From contig OX327686.1 of the NCBI GenBank assembly GCA_946807835.1, positions 16,554,001-16,618,000 on the forward strand: a stretch of DNA of 64,000 nt, given 5' to 3'. Under the pieces are notes generated by a model. The model was not told the DNA's origin, ran no database searches, and saw nothing but the letters and a program-made list of their open reading frames with translations. Made by a program: the position numbers and the translations under genes. Shown piece by piece: positions 47,385 through 63,187 of the stretch. Source of the DNA: Ailanthus altissimus (taxonomy: Eukaryota; Streptophyta; Magnoliopsida; Sapindales; Simaroubaceae). Numbering within the stretch: the stretch's first letter is position 1; each line of letters begins with the position of its first letter.

Positions 47385-49552
47385 TAATTGTTGGGGTATT
47401 TTGTTTTTTGTTATTAGTTTCTTTTTTCTTTTTCATGTTTTGAGTTGTTTTTAATTTGTCTTGGAATTTGTTTAGGAGTATTAGTTCGTTGTTTCATGAA
47501 TTGGGTTCCATTGAATAGCTGTTAATGAATAAGAAAGATCTTGCTTCCCTTTATATTATTTAGACACTTCTTAGACGCTAATTTTAATCTTTTATGGGTT
47601 GATGGGTTTTTTTGACATTGATATTTTTAAAGTGATAATCTCCATCAAGTTAGTTTGATTTTAATGACTGGAAGTTGTGGTAAATTGCTAATGGCATATT
47701 GTTGGGTACCAGTAGATCATCTATTTTACTTAATTCAAAATTTGGATGCTCTCTTCACTTCCGGATTTTAGTATTATTAGGAGAGTGTCATCTCTTTGTA
47801 GCTTAATGTTTTGACGTTTACGAGTTTATCAAGTGTTCTGCACTTCGAGATATAGTAAGTTTCATTATGAATTTGGTGGAGATGAGCGCCTGTTAGTATT
47901 GATGCCTATATTTTTCTTGCATTAGAGGTAGGCTCTCGAGTTCCTAATCTCCCATTTGGTCAAATCCTTTCCTTGAATTGGAGGTTTCAATGCAAATTAA
48001 GTAGGATAGAATTTGCTTGATCTACAATTCCAGAGAGTCATCTGTTGATCACCTTTTGTCTTCTAGGATTGTTCCTCAATATGGTGATCAACAGATGACT
48101 CTCTGAAATGATAACCAACAAAAGACTTTACTTTTTACGTCTGAGATTCACATTTCTGGGGAAACAAATGTCACGATAATTGTTCTTGAAACTAAAGCCA
48201 GAAAAAAAAGGGTCTTCTTTCTTCGTTGTTTATACTGTTATGTAAATCAGAGATCAATCTGAGTATCGAGATGGATAATCAAGATAAAGTTAGGCTTCTC
48301 AAGGTTTTGTGCTCTATTTCAAAAAAAAAAAAAGGTTTTGTGCTCAAGATACTCTTGGAAAAATATTGAGATTAGATAAACTGTGCGTCCTTAAATTTGG
48401 AAAGCTGCATTCCTTGTTTGACTATCAATACCATTATCGACTCTGTTTGTAATTCAAGCATGGGAACTTGTTCAGTAGCTTGGTCCAACTAAGGGAAATC
48501 CTGGGAGAGGTAGATACATTTGTGCGTTTTCTGTGTTTAAAGATGTCAACACCTTCGTATCAAGCCCAAAACTCATTATTCATCATTGTAAATGTTTAAT
48601 TCTGATATTATAAACAAGATGAGATATCCCATACGAGCGGTCGGGGGTATGTTGTCATATTCAACGTCGAGATTCGAACAAGCTTCATACTTAAGACAAC
48701 TCATGCCTACGTGGACTTGACTTTGTCAAAACATGGCCACCGCAGCAGATTAAGCCATCCACGTCCCTCCACAGATATTAGGTTTATATACTGAAGCGCT
48801 GAGAGCATTTCATGCTAGACAACTTGGGATGCTGCCCCGTACAACTATGAGAGATATGGAACTCCTTTTGAATCGTTAAAATGCGTACTACAAAAAAATT
48901 TCATATTTATTTCACTTGCTACCAAAAATCTTAAACTAATCTCCCAGGATTCTAATGCTGCTGCTAATTCTAGCTTTTATCGCTTCATACTTTTTTCTTT
49001 CCACTTTTGTTATCTACCTAGCAAACAAAATCTTTTAAATAATTCAGTTAATTACAGAAGCATGGTTTATTCAAGTGATCTCGTATTTCTTTTATTTGAA
49101 AAATAAGCATTTCAAACCTGCCTAGGCTACGAAAAGTAAATATTATAACTTTGAAAACTAAAAGAGGAATATCAATACAGTGGCCAATTTAAGGGCCAAC
49201 GACTTGTAAACCTGTGAGTTCAAACATCAAAAATCAAAAAGCTTAAAAAGAACAGCTGACCACAGAAATAGGGGTTGACTGTTGGAAAAAGAAAAAAGAG
49301 TTGCCCATAAAATGACACCAAACTGTATGGACAGAGCCTGACTGACTCAATTTTGTTCAATTAAGTTTAGCTTTTCAAACCTGTTTTCCAATGGATCGCC
49401 TTCAGCTTCAAGATTGTGCAAAGCCAAATCTTGATTTGCCCAGGCTCCAAGGTCACAATTTTCTTCAGAACTCCAAGGCAATAACCTATTCTACTGCAAG
49501 TGTAACATCACACAAACCATTTCTCGATTTACAACAACGCACTGGCAAGCAT
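47385..49552. other. 3' UTRs and spacer between two convergent genes
   Basis: Contains the 3' UTR of the DUF3511 gene (an AATGAATAAG-type signal near 47524) and, near the right side, that of the kinase. The middle holds a perfect hairpin (separate entry) and a short direct repeat of AGGTTTTGTGCTC around an A-run at 48303-48345. No additional gene is seen. Confidence 0.5.
48031..48105. repeat. Perfect 23-bp inverted repeat (hairpin)
   Basis: The left arm 48031-48053 begins CAGAGAGTCATC, and the right arm 48083-48105 is its exact reverse complement. The loop is 29 bases. Pairing extends a few imperfect bases further outward. This could be a small-RNA precursor-like hairpin or the scar of a local inverted duplication. 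Confidence 0.85.
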
Positions 49553-54462
<4,910 letters not shown>

Positions 54463-55000
54463 CGACACAATTACAATTGAAACCCTAACTCCATCAGCAA
54501 AAGCCCTAATCTAAAAAACTGAAATTACCATAAACTTCAAAAATAAAAAGAAATAATAAAACAATTAAGAAGAAACACGGCACTCTTCGCCCGATCCAAT
54601 TGCACCGACAACCGATAAAAGCCAAAAAATTCACTCGTCCAAAAACAATTATGGAGGAAGGTAAATTTGAAGATCCAGGATTTCGGCTTGCTTCCAAAAC
54701 TTTAGTAGGAAAAAAAAAAGAATTATCGTAGGGGTAGGTTAATGAAACGCTAGAGTTCTGTTATCATCATCTATCTCTGAGCGCCTCTCTCTTCTCTCTT
54801 CTCTCTCTATCTGTAAAGACTTTCTTTTCTTTTTCTCGGATATTTTGATCCAATCGAAGCAATTACTTTGAACAACGGACATTGTGCGTGGGTCTCCTTT
54901 TCTTTTCCATTTCTCTTTTTTGTTTTTCTTCTTTCTTTTTTTTTTTTTTTGTTGGGGGGTTGGGGGGCGGGGGTGTTTCGTGTGGAGAGAGAAGAGCTTG

Positions 55001-55012
55001 ACCACGCGTGGT
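55001..55012. promoter_or_regulatory. 12-bp palindrome with CGCG core
   Basis: ACCACGCGTGGT is a perfect palindrome about 540 bp upstream of the kinase start codon. The CACGCGTG core resembles CGCG-box sites bound by calmodulin-binding CAMTA factors and also G-box-like bHLH sites. Function is inferred only. Confidence 0.45.
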
Positions 55013-55076
55013 GAAAGTTCTCAGTAAGAGAAACAGAGAGAAGGTTTCGCTCTCTGTCCCTCTGTGGAGCCCCCGT

Positions 55077-55082
55077 CACGTG
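55077..55082. promoter_or_regulatory. G-box CACGTG
   Basis: CACGTG within GTCACGTGAC, a 10-bp palindrome, about 615 bp upstream of the kinase start codon. G-boxes bind plant bZIP and bHLH factors. A match this short could be chance, but the extended palindrome and promoter position favour a real site. Confidence 0.45.
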
Positions 55083-55175
55083 ACTTTATCCGAGCGTATA
55101 TTTATTTTGTTTATTTTTACTCGTGTTTCTCGAACCTTTGTTTTTAGTTTTGCTTCTTCTTTTCTCTTGTTTATT

Positions 55176-56209
55176 GAAATTTTTTTAAAAATAATCTTTA
55201 ATTTAAAAAATATTTTTTATTAATTATTTTTTAATTATTAATTTTTTATTAACTAAATAAACTGTAAATAAATATATTTATCATAATATACATAATATAA
55301 TATTAAATAAAATATTTGAACACAAAATCTATTAAATATAAATTTGATTTGAATTAATCTATTTTTAAAAACATAATTTAATATTTTAAATTAAAAATAA
55401 GTTGATTTAAAGTTGTAAAATATTTTCTTCACGTAAGATATGTAAAGTAATGTTATATTTTTTTCATATATATTTAAAATGTTAAATTTGTTAAAAATTG
55501 TGATTATTTTAAAATAAATACATGAAAATACAATTATAATATATGATGGTAAAGTTTAGAAAAAACAGTGAGATTGAATAAGAGAAAAATGAGGTAATAA
55601 AGAGGAAATTAAAAATTGTAATTGAATTGTAAGTTGCATCGTGAGTAATTATCGCGCGTCAATTGGCCGAGATGCCCAATAAATAAGGTTGCATCTCGAC
55701 CAATAATGTTGAACATCTTGGCCAATAATCATGGACTCACAACAATTGCCCGTGATGCAACTTGCAGTTTAATTCCAATTTTTAGTTTTCTTTCTCGTTA
55801 CCTCATTTTTCTCTCATTTCTTTTTCAAACTTTACAATTATACACTATAAATGTATTTTTTTGTATTTATTTCAATATAACCAACTTCAAATAAATCTAA
55901 CATTTCAAATATATATGACAGAAAATATATAACATGATAGCAATGTATCTTATGTGAAGAAGATGTTTTATAACTTTAAATCTATTTATTTTAAATTTGA
56001 ATATTGTACTGTGTTCTTGAAAATGGATTGGCTCAAATCAATTTTGCATTTATTATATTTGACATTCAAATATTTTGTTTAACATTATATTATGCATACG
56101 AGGGTAAATATGTCAATTTATAGTTTATTTGGCTAATAAAGAAAAAATAATTAAAATGCGACCAATAAAAAATATTTATAAAATTAGAGGGTTATTTCTA
56201 AAATTTTTC
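55176..56209. mobile_element. Mutator-type foldback element of 1 kb
   Basis: Flanked by the perfect 9-bp direct repeat TTGTTTATT (55167-55175 and 56210-56218). Nearly the whole 1034 bp is one imperfect palindrome centred near 55692. Matching landmarks are AAATAAACTGTAAAT, ATTTGATTTGA, TCACGTAAGATA, AAATGAGGTAA, TTGCATC and GGCCGAGATG. The arms are each about 500 bp. The 9-bp TSD points to a Mutator-family non-autonomous element with no coding sequence. It is inserted just upstream of the kinase promoter. Confidence 0.88.
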
Positions 56210-56218
56210 TTGTTTATT

Positions 56219-56870
56219 TAAAACGATAGACGTGAAGCTTATTATTATATGAGCCTTTACGCTTATGAAATAAATTTTACTTTCAAATCTCAATTTACTA
56301 TAAGAAAAATGTAACTTTTTACTTTTACCTAATTCCAAAAATATTATTTGTTGATCGAAAAATCTAATTTTCTTAAGGTAATGGGCTTTGAATTTATTTT
56401 TTGAGGTAATGAATATGGGTTTGCTAAACTAAGCGATATTAAATGTGGACTATGAACCCGGTTATTGTTACTTTCCTAGAAAAAAAAAGATGGCATTGTT
56501 ATGATCTCGCCAATGGTTGTTCTAATAAAATTATCATTACTTTTGGCAGTTGTCAAACCTTTTTTTTCATAGTTGATCCCTATTATTTAAGCTCGAAGAT
56601 CACGAATGGGACATTAGGTTGTCTTCTCCTTAATTGATGGCATATCTAAGGTGATTATGTCAGCGTTAATCCTGAGGTTTTAGCCACTTACCTTATAAAT
56701 AAGGTGCTTTGAACTAACCTCATGATTATCGAGGTCTTATTAAATAGGGAGACTTGAGTCGCTGAAATAATGTATACTCGTGATCTCAAGGTTATTCCTA
56801 TTCATGGAAATTGGTCATGATATTTTTGCTAAGGAGTCTCAACCCCAAGCAACTTCCAAAAAGGGGCTAG
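56219..56870. other. Intergenic sequence, unassigned
   Basis: Normal to AT-rich composition with no clear gene. A frame at 56443-56637 has no recognisable domains. Confidence 0.3.
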
Positions 56871-56875
56871 CCTAG

Positions 56876-58362
56876 TGATGCGATATTTCTATATCATAAA
56901 TTAAGTGCAAGTATACACTATCGTATGCAAGTAATAAAGAGACTAATTAGTCGGATGTCGAACCCACAGGGATAATTCTTTCTTTTTAACCAATTACTAA
57001 AATTATATCTTTCTAATAATTATTCAGATAAATAAAAACCTAAGAATGAATGTAAGAAATATAAAAGTAAAAACACAAATAAATGAGATTTAAAGATAGC
57101 AACGTAGAGAAAACCTAGGATTAATATTATCCCTCAATATATTTTTTAATGATTAATCCTCTAATATTTAACTCACTTAGTCTTTATTATTGATCAAGAC
57201 ACTAATGTATTCACAAGCCTCTTCCAAGGTCATGCAAGTATATCTTAGTTTACCAAATACCTATATTCCTATGGTACTTGTAATAAACTAAGATTCATTA
57301 AGATTAGGTCTTATTGATCATACATGCCAATTAGGTATATTCCTATCCTAAATTGAAACTTGCATATGCAACATTGAATGTTACTCTACAATCATGCATT
57401 AAATTACCTAGGTCTAAATATTATGATTCCTCTTCCGAGTTTATCAATAATATTACCAACTCATTCACCATATATTGGCCAGATATATTGAAGCATTAAA
57501 CACAAATAATTTAAATAATGAATGACTAAGTTTATTAAATATTCGAAAGATATGACAATTAAGCACACATATTGAGTTCAAGTATTAACCCTAGAAAATA
57601 AGTTAGCTCATGGCTACAAGAGAACAGCAGTAAAAATAATTATAAATCATGATACAATTATTAGCAAACCGATATAGACGTCGAATTGCTCTTAATTGCG
57701 CTGCTTAGGAACTCTTGATGCCGAAGAACGTCTTGTATCTCTCTCTAAAGTTGCTTCAATTAAGCTCCTATTGCTCTCCAAGACTCGTGCTCTATATTCT
57801 TGGTGCTCTTGGGTCGTCTTGGATTGATTCTTGAAGGTTGGGAACGAGTGGCTTTATATAGGGATTGATATGAGCTTGAAAATCTCAATTCTCGTCGAAC
57901 TAGGACTCGCACTACCGCTGGCGCGCTATGCATCTGTCGCTGGGGCGACGCGTGAAGAAGCGATTACCGCTGGAGCGGTGGGATCTTGGCGCTGGGGCGC
58001 TGAATGAAAACGGCTTCACCGCTGGGGCGGTATGTTTGTAGCGCTGGGGCGATGTATAGTCGCTGGAGCGGTGACTCTTTGGCGCTGGGGCGCTAGACGC
58101 GACTTAAGCAGGTCGTTTTTCTTATTTCGATCACTATTTCAGAGCTGGGGCGACAATGCTTGTGGCGCTGGGGCGATGGACACATACTTTGAAAACTTTG
58201 CATTTTAGTCCCTGTTTTCGCTCCTTTTGCGTTCTTTCTTTAAATTTCGTTCAAGTCCCTATAAATAACAATAATGCACATAAATAGCCATCTATTCTCA
58301 TAAAATCATAAAATATCAATAATAAAAACATGAGAAAATATATGACAAATTTGCCCTTATCA
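56876..58362 (+). mobile_element. Solo LTR, family B, copy 3
   Basis: 1487-bp uninterrupted unit, TGATGCGATATTTC to CCCTTATCA, with the perfect 5-bp TSD CCTAG (56871-56875 and 58363-58367). It is the best-preserved copy of the family and carries the richest GC minisatellite near its right end. No coding region or internal domain. Confidence 0.88.
57905..58185 (+). repeat. GC-rich minisatellite of GGCGCTGGGGCGCT type inside the LTR
   Basis: At least eight related units alternate between palindromic forms (ACCGCTGGAGCGGT) and GCGCTGGGGCGCTG, each about 10-14 bp, spaced by about 10-20 bases. Copy 1 (13170-13380) and copy 2 (37590-37780) have decayed versions. Its CpG content contrasts sharply with the AT-rich surroundings. 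Confidence 0.75.
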
Positions 58363-58367
58363 CCTAG

Positions 58368-59564
58368 GCCCATGACAGATTGATTTCCAAGATGAGGGCT
58401 TGGGCCTTCCTTTCGGCTGTCTCAGGCCCATCATAGGCCGACTTTCCAAGATAGAGGCTTAGGCCTGCATTTGGGCTAATTTCTTGGGGAGAACAAATGT
58501 CTACTAGTTTTCAGTTTTGAGTGGCCGAGACAGAAAACTAATTTCTTGTTTTAATCTGATCAAGGCATTATGTATATACTATTCGAAAGGGAGGGCAAAA
58601 AGGTTGTTCGAGGAATATTTATCTGTTAAGAACCTATACAACACTTTTTATGGCTGTCTCAGCCTAAGAACTTATATTTAATGCAAACATCTTTTCAAAA
58701 TTCATGTGTTGCTCACTTGCCTTTTCATATTTCCAAATTGCAGCGTTATGGGTGACGTGTTGGAGTGGTATTCCATTCCCACATAACCTGAATTGTTACC
58801 TCCATTCATTTGAGGAGACGTCTTTGGGTGCAAGATAACCTCGTTCATCCATTTTAAATGAACGGTGAGATTTAAGGTTAGTTCGAGATGCCCTATTCCC
58901 ATGTGACTTGAACCGTCATGTCCATATAGCTGAAGGGACATCTTTGGGTACGAGATGATTTAGTTTTTCTATTTCGAATGAATTGTGAGATTTAAGGCTA
59001 GTCTAGGACATTTCATTCCCTTGTTACCTAAACCATCATGTCCGTTCAATTGAAGAGACGTTTTTAGGCGCGGGGTGATCTAGTTCGTTCATTTCAAATG
59101 AATGGTGAAGATCAAAGTTGGTCAAGGGCAATGAAAATGCCCCTTAGGGTTTTGTTAACACTTTGTTCACTTTTTATCTTCTTTCTTTGGCAAGTAAAAG
59201 AAATCCTAAGAAGGGAAAACTAGCAGTAAACACATTCTTTGTAGATTTCTTTTTATTCAGCACTATATTTGGTTAGTGATATCTCTTCCTTGATTCTTTA
59301 CATTCATGCGCTCACTTTGCGACTGCTTCTTTATTTTAATCTCTCATTATTTTATCTCTATTTTTGCCTCTTTCTTTTATCTTTCGGGTGTGATTATGTT
59401 TTATTTTCTTTTTTGCCCATCAAGTAGTATCGTTCTAGAGATTTACTTAATAGCTTTAGGGAATAGTCATGATTTGAATATTAACCTCCCTATAATAAAT
59501 ATGCAAGAGGAAAGAGAGGAAGAAGTCCTACTCGTTAGGAGGACATTTGGCCTGAAGGTGGAGG
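58368..59564. other. Intergenic sequence containing a 119-bp tandem repeat
   Basis: Holds GGCCTNNNTTGGGCT-like words at 58400-58490, the tandem repeat below, and an AT-rich stretch with a possible short frame at 59306-59608 (…QEEREEEVLLVRR…) that I cannot assign. Confidence 0.35.
58772..59130 (+). repeat. Three tandem copies of an approximately 119-bp unit
   Basis: Units start near 58772, 58891 and 59010. Each runs through a CATTCCC(A/T)-type start, an AACC(G/A)T-TC box, GACGTCTTTGGG-like, and TGAATGGTGAGATTTAAGG-like ends. The copies differ by scattered transitions. They are old tandem duplications, probably transposon-derived. Confidence 0.75.
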
Positions 59565-62540
59565 TGTTGCGTAATTTTCTACTTAAGTGCAAGTACATAC
59601 TATTGTAACAAGTAATATAGATTTGAGTTCAAGTATCATTCCCATAGAGATTTTATTTAATATATTCTTTACTAAGTACTAAAATTAGAACTTAATTTTA
59701 TCCAACAAAATTAAATTTGATTTAAAACTAAACTAATATATCGTAATTAATTAAGACAAAAGACTAAACAAATAATTGAATCACTAAGAAAGAAAGAACC
59801 TAGGGTTACAATTTCTCTCCTAATACTTTATTGAACTAGTTACTCTTTTATTTTAATCCCTCAATTATGAATTATTGGCTAGATCTTTAATCTCATCATA
59901 AGTCTTTACCGATGGACGAATAAATATATCTTATCCTAACAACTATCTATATGTTTATAATAGACAGATATAAATAAGGCTTATTAAGAACTAATTTATT
60001 GATACCATATATGTCATATGTGACAGGACCCACCCTAAGATCCTCTACTGTAGATCTCGGTAGGCACCACCGAACACCCTAACGGAAGCTCCTCAGAATC
60101 TCACTATCAAAATTGAGAAATTCTACAAGGCGAACCATTTTTATTTTTGCTCATACCAATTAAATCGCAGAATATTTGTGAAGATATTTTACCAAAGTTT
60201 AAAAAAAAACAGACAAAGTTTTCTCTTTTTTTTTCTAAAATTCCCAATAGAAAACCTGTAAGAAAATTACACTTCTATTTCAAATAGCTTATCAACTTCC
60301 AAATAAGACCTCTAGTCCTTTTCAAAACCAAATTCAAACTCAATCCAACAATTTCATTATAATCACAAAATTAACATACTAATAAAAAGTAAAACTATTA
60401 CTATAATACCGAAACTTCTTTTTGTTTATTTAAAATATATTTACAATATGCATAAGTCTATAACTATTATGCAAAAATCAAAAGGTGCTACTTAGCAACG
60501 TACAACGTGAGTAGGTTACAAGGCGTCTAAACTAGCAACACCCATTATGACATTTAAAGATATCTCACTGTCTATGTAGTAGAATCTTACATCGCCTATA
60601 TATAGCGAGATAATACCCTGTACACATAGAGCAACTCACATGACTTGACAATCCGACTTTTCAGAGTTAGTGACATGCCCCCCAATACTTGCCCATGCGT
60701 ATGAGATATACTGGCCGGGTCTTAAACCATCACCACAACTATAAATTCGAGGGTACCAATGCCCTTTGAAAACTAATTTAATAACTTAAAAAAAAACTGT
60801 TTTTCAATTGAACGTAGAAATACATGAATATAACAATATATAAAAAGCTGTAAATCATATTTAAGCATTTAAGATCACATAAAACGTAAATATTCGAATA
60901 TGCAAAAATATATTAAACAAAAGATAAATAATTACAGATTTTCACTCATCAACTGCTCCAAACTCAATTCTTCTCCAGACTTTTACTTTCTTTACCGGTC
61001 TCAATTTTCTTCACCTACACGCCATAAATGACATTTAGAACCTTTACAAATGCTAAAATTTCACTTAAACTAATAAGCGCCCTAATCGGCTTACAAAGCC
61101 CGAATGGATTTCACTTTTCGATTTTCATTTACGAAGTCATTCAATCTTGTTTAATTCACCATTCGAAGCCATAAAAATTGCTTAACACCTTATAAATTTG
61201 GTTGGATATAATTGCCCTTCACCTTACCAAAATGGACAATTATGTCTCATTTTCTTCATTTTTGATTTTTCATCAACTATATACATCTAATTAATACAAG
61301 GAATCATTTATACACAATAATTGAACCAAAACACAACTCAAACCCTAAAATCCCTAAAGTGACCAAAATTTACCCTACTCACCCAACATATCTCTTTTCT
61401 CAATTTCTTGTTCCAATGACATCCAAATCAAGCCAATTTAATTCTAATGCCCTAATAACATCCAAATGAAATTTCTATAATAAAACCACACCAAACCCTA
61501 ATTCTTATCTTACTAATTTCTTTACTTTGATGACTCCATTAAGCTCCACACTTAAATTCAACTCAATCTAAATCAAGAATTCCATTAAAACATCAATTGA
61601 AGCAATCTTGAAAATTCACATATCATCATTATTAAATAATGCTTTTCTTACCTATTTTCCTTAGATTGTCACTAATGAACACTTCAGTTGATCTTAGGAA
61701 CTTGTGTTTGGCTTTATTTTAACTTGATTAAGCATGAAAATGCATTGGGTTTTACTGTAGCAACACTTCCCCTCTCATGGCCGAATTCCTCTCTTTTTGC
61801 TCTAAACATGTTATACTTTTTACTTAGGTAAATTCTAGACACTTCACCCTTATATAGTGCTCTCCCAAAAGTCCAATTTGTACCTTAACTAATTCTAAAT
61901 TTCTAAATTACCATTAGTTCAAAATAGAAGTATTTAATTGGTTCCTTTCTAACTATTTAGTTAGAATAGTCAAAGGAACTAACTAGACCTCCAACTTGGC
62001 AATCTATGAACTTGTCTCTAATTTGTCCATTTTCTAATATATGGATTGTGTTTCTTAACAAAGACTTGTTCCATGGATAACCCTTAAATGGAAATTCATG
62101 TATTAAATTAAAATTTTCTTTTCCAAGCCAATAAAGAAAAATTTCAAAAATATTCCATGATCGTCCAACGCTTCAACTAAGTGTGAAATTACCAACTATT
62201 GTCTAATACCTTTCACATGCACCATAAAAAAAATATTTTTAATAGTGTTAGAATCGGGTAACCCTACGGTGTCTTTATTACTTTATACCAAAATCTAGGC
62301 ACCTATACTACTATAGGGATTAGATATTACAATATAAGTATATTTCTATACCATTTGAAACTCATAACTATTATGTTATGATCATACATCAATCTACCCC
62401 GGGTAAAACACATAAATCCCTTTGTCAATTTCATTATGGTTCCTAAGACAATCTATATAATAGCCAAGATATAAAGAAAACATTAAACATAGATAGAATG
62501 AACAATTCAATTTACTAAATTCATAAAATAAGAGCGATAA
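59565..62540 (+). mobile_element. Diverged family B-like LTR unit, split by a family C LTR
   Basis: The left part 59565-60018 (AAGTGCAAGTACATACTATTG near its start) and right part about 62332-62540 resemble the unit at 13696-14900. The right end is not determined. The interruption at 60019-62331 is a family C LTR in reverse orientation. Confidence 0.5.
60019..62331 (-). mobile_element. LTR unit, family C, copy 2 (reverse orientation)
   Basis: About 2.3 kb. It is the reverse complement of the unit at 34411-37196, from TGTAATATCTAATCCCTAT at its minus-strand start to CTGTCACA at its end. It shares the CACGTTGTACG / AGCACCT region, the GACCCGGCC block and an inner GTAGCAACAC-like block. The flanks TCATA and ATATA match only partly. 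Like copy 1, it is inserted in a family B-type LTR. Confidence 0.68.
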
Positions 62541-63187
62541 CTTTTAAACAAGATCTCTATGTTTATGGTGCGAATGGGTGTTTATAAAAGGATTTTCATT
62601 CTAAATTTTTTGTTTAAATTAATAATTAGCAAATAAAATTGGTTATTTAGGCTAGAATTGGTGACTAGGGATAATGTGTACATTGGTAGGTTTGAAATGC
62701 TCAAACGATCCAAAAAGAGCCTAAAACCATCTCCTTAACTTGTATGCCCTAGCAGTTCACCACGAGTGTTAATCAAATAATTTCTAGAATGTTTGAGACT
62801 CTATGTGGTTTCATATTGAGCATAAACTTCTTCTAAGTCAGCAACTAACTTACATAAACAATTATAACATTCAATGGAAATATCAAGTGATTACATATAG
62901 AATAAAATATGCAATTTATTCAGACATATGTATAAACATAGTACTTATTAATTTTTACAATTTATATCTTTTCTATATATATTTTTTAATTTTTTATCAT
63001 GACGTATAATTATCTTTAACCCAAAACAAAAAAACTTAAAAGATAAAAAAAAACCCCTAAAACATGCAAACTAATAAAAATAAATAACAACAAATAGATA
63101 TAGAAGTATTTCCCTGCCCTTCAAAATTAAATTTAGACATGTCCTCATGGTGACAATAAAAATAAAAAATTGAAACACTTCCTTAAA
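62541..63187. other. AT-rich sequence, unassigned
   Basis: No gene or element end recognised. A/T runs dominate from 62880 to 63060. Confidence 0.3.

Larger units (their letters stand above)
54463..55175 (-). promoter_or_regulatory. 5' UTR and proximal promoter of the kinase gene
   Basis: On the minus strand the 100 bases before about 54770 are GA-rich (AGAGAGAAGAGAG type), as in many plant 5' leaders. A purine/pyrimidine-skewed stretch with C-rich runs lies at 54930-54975 on the coding strand. Further upstream are a 12-bp palindrome and a G-box (separate entries). The foldback transposon begins at 55176, about 0.7 kb upstream of the start codon. Confidence 0.55.

Noticed and set aside
54739..55223. 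Lys/Arg/Glu-rich frames near the kinase promoter
   Set aside because: They come from GA-rich leader sequence and A/T runs and have no family resemblance.
58702..58941. 79-residue minus-strand frame
   Set aside because: It covers part of the 119-bp tandem repeat; the other units do not keep the frame.
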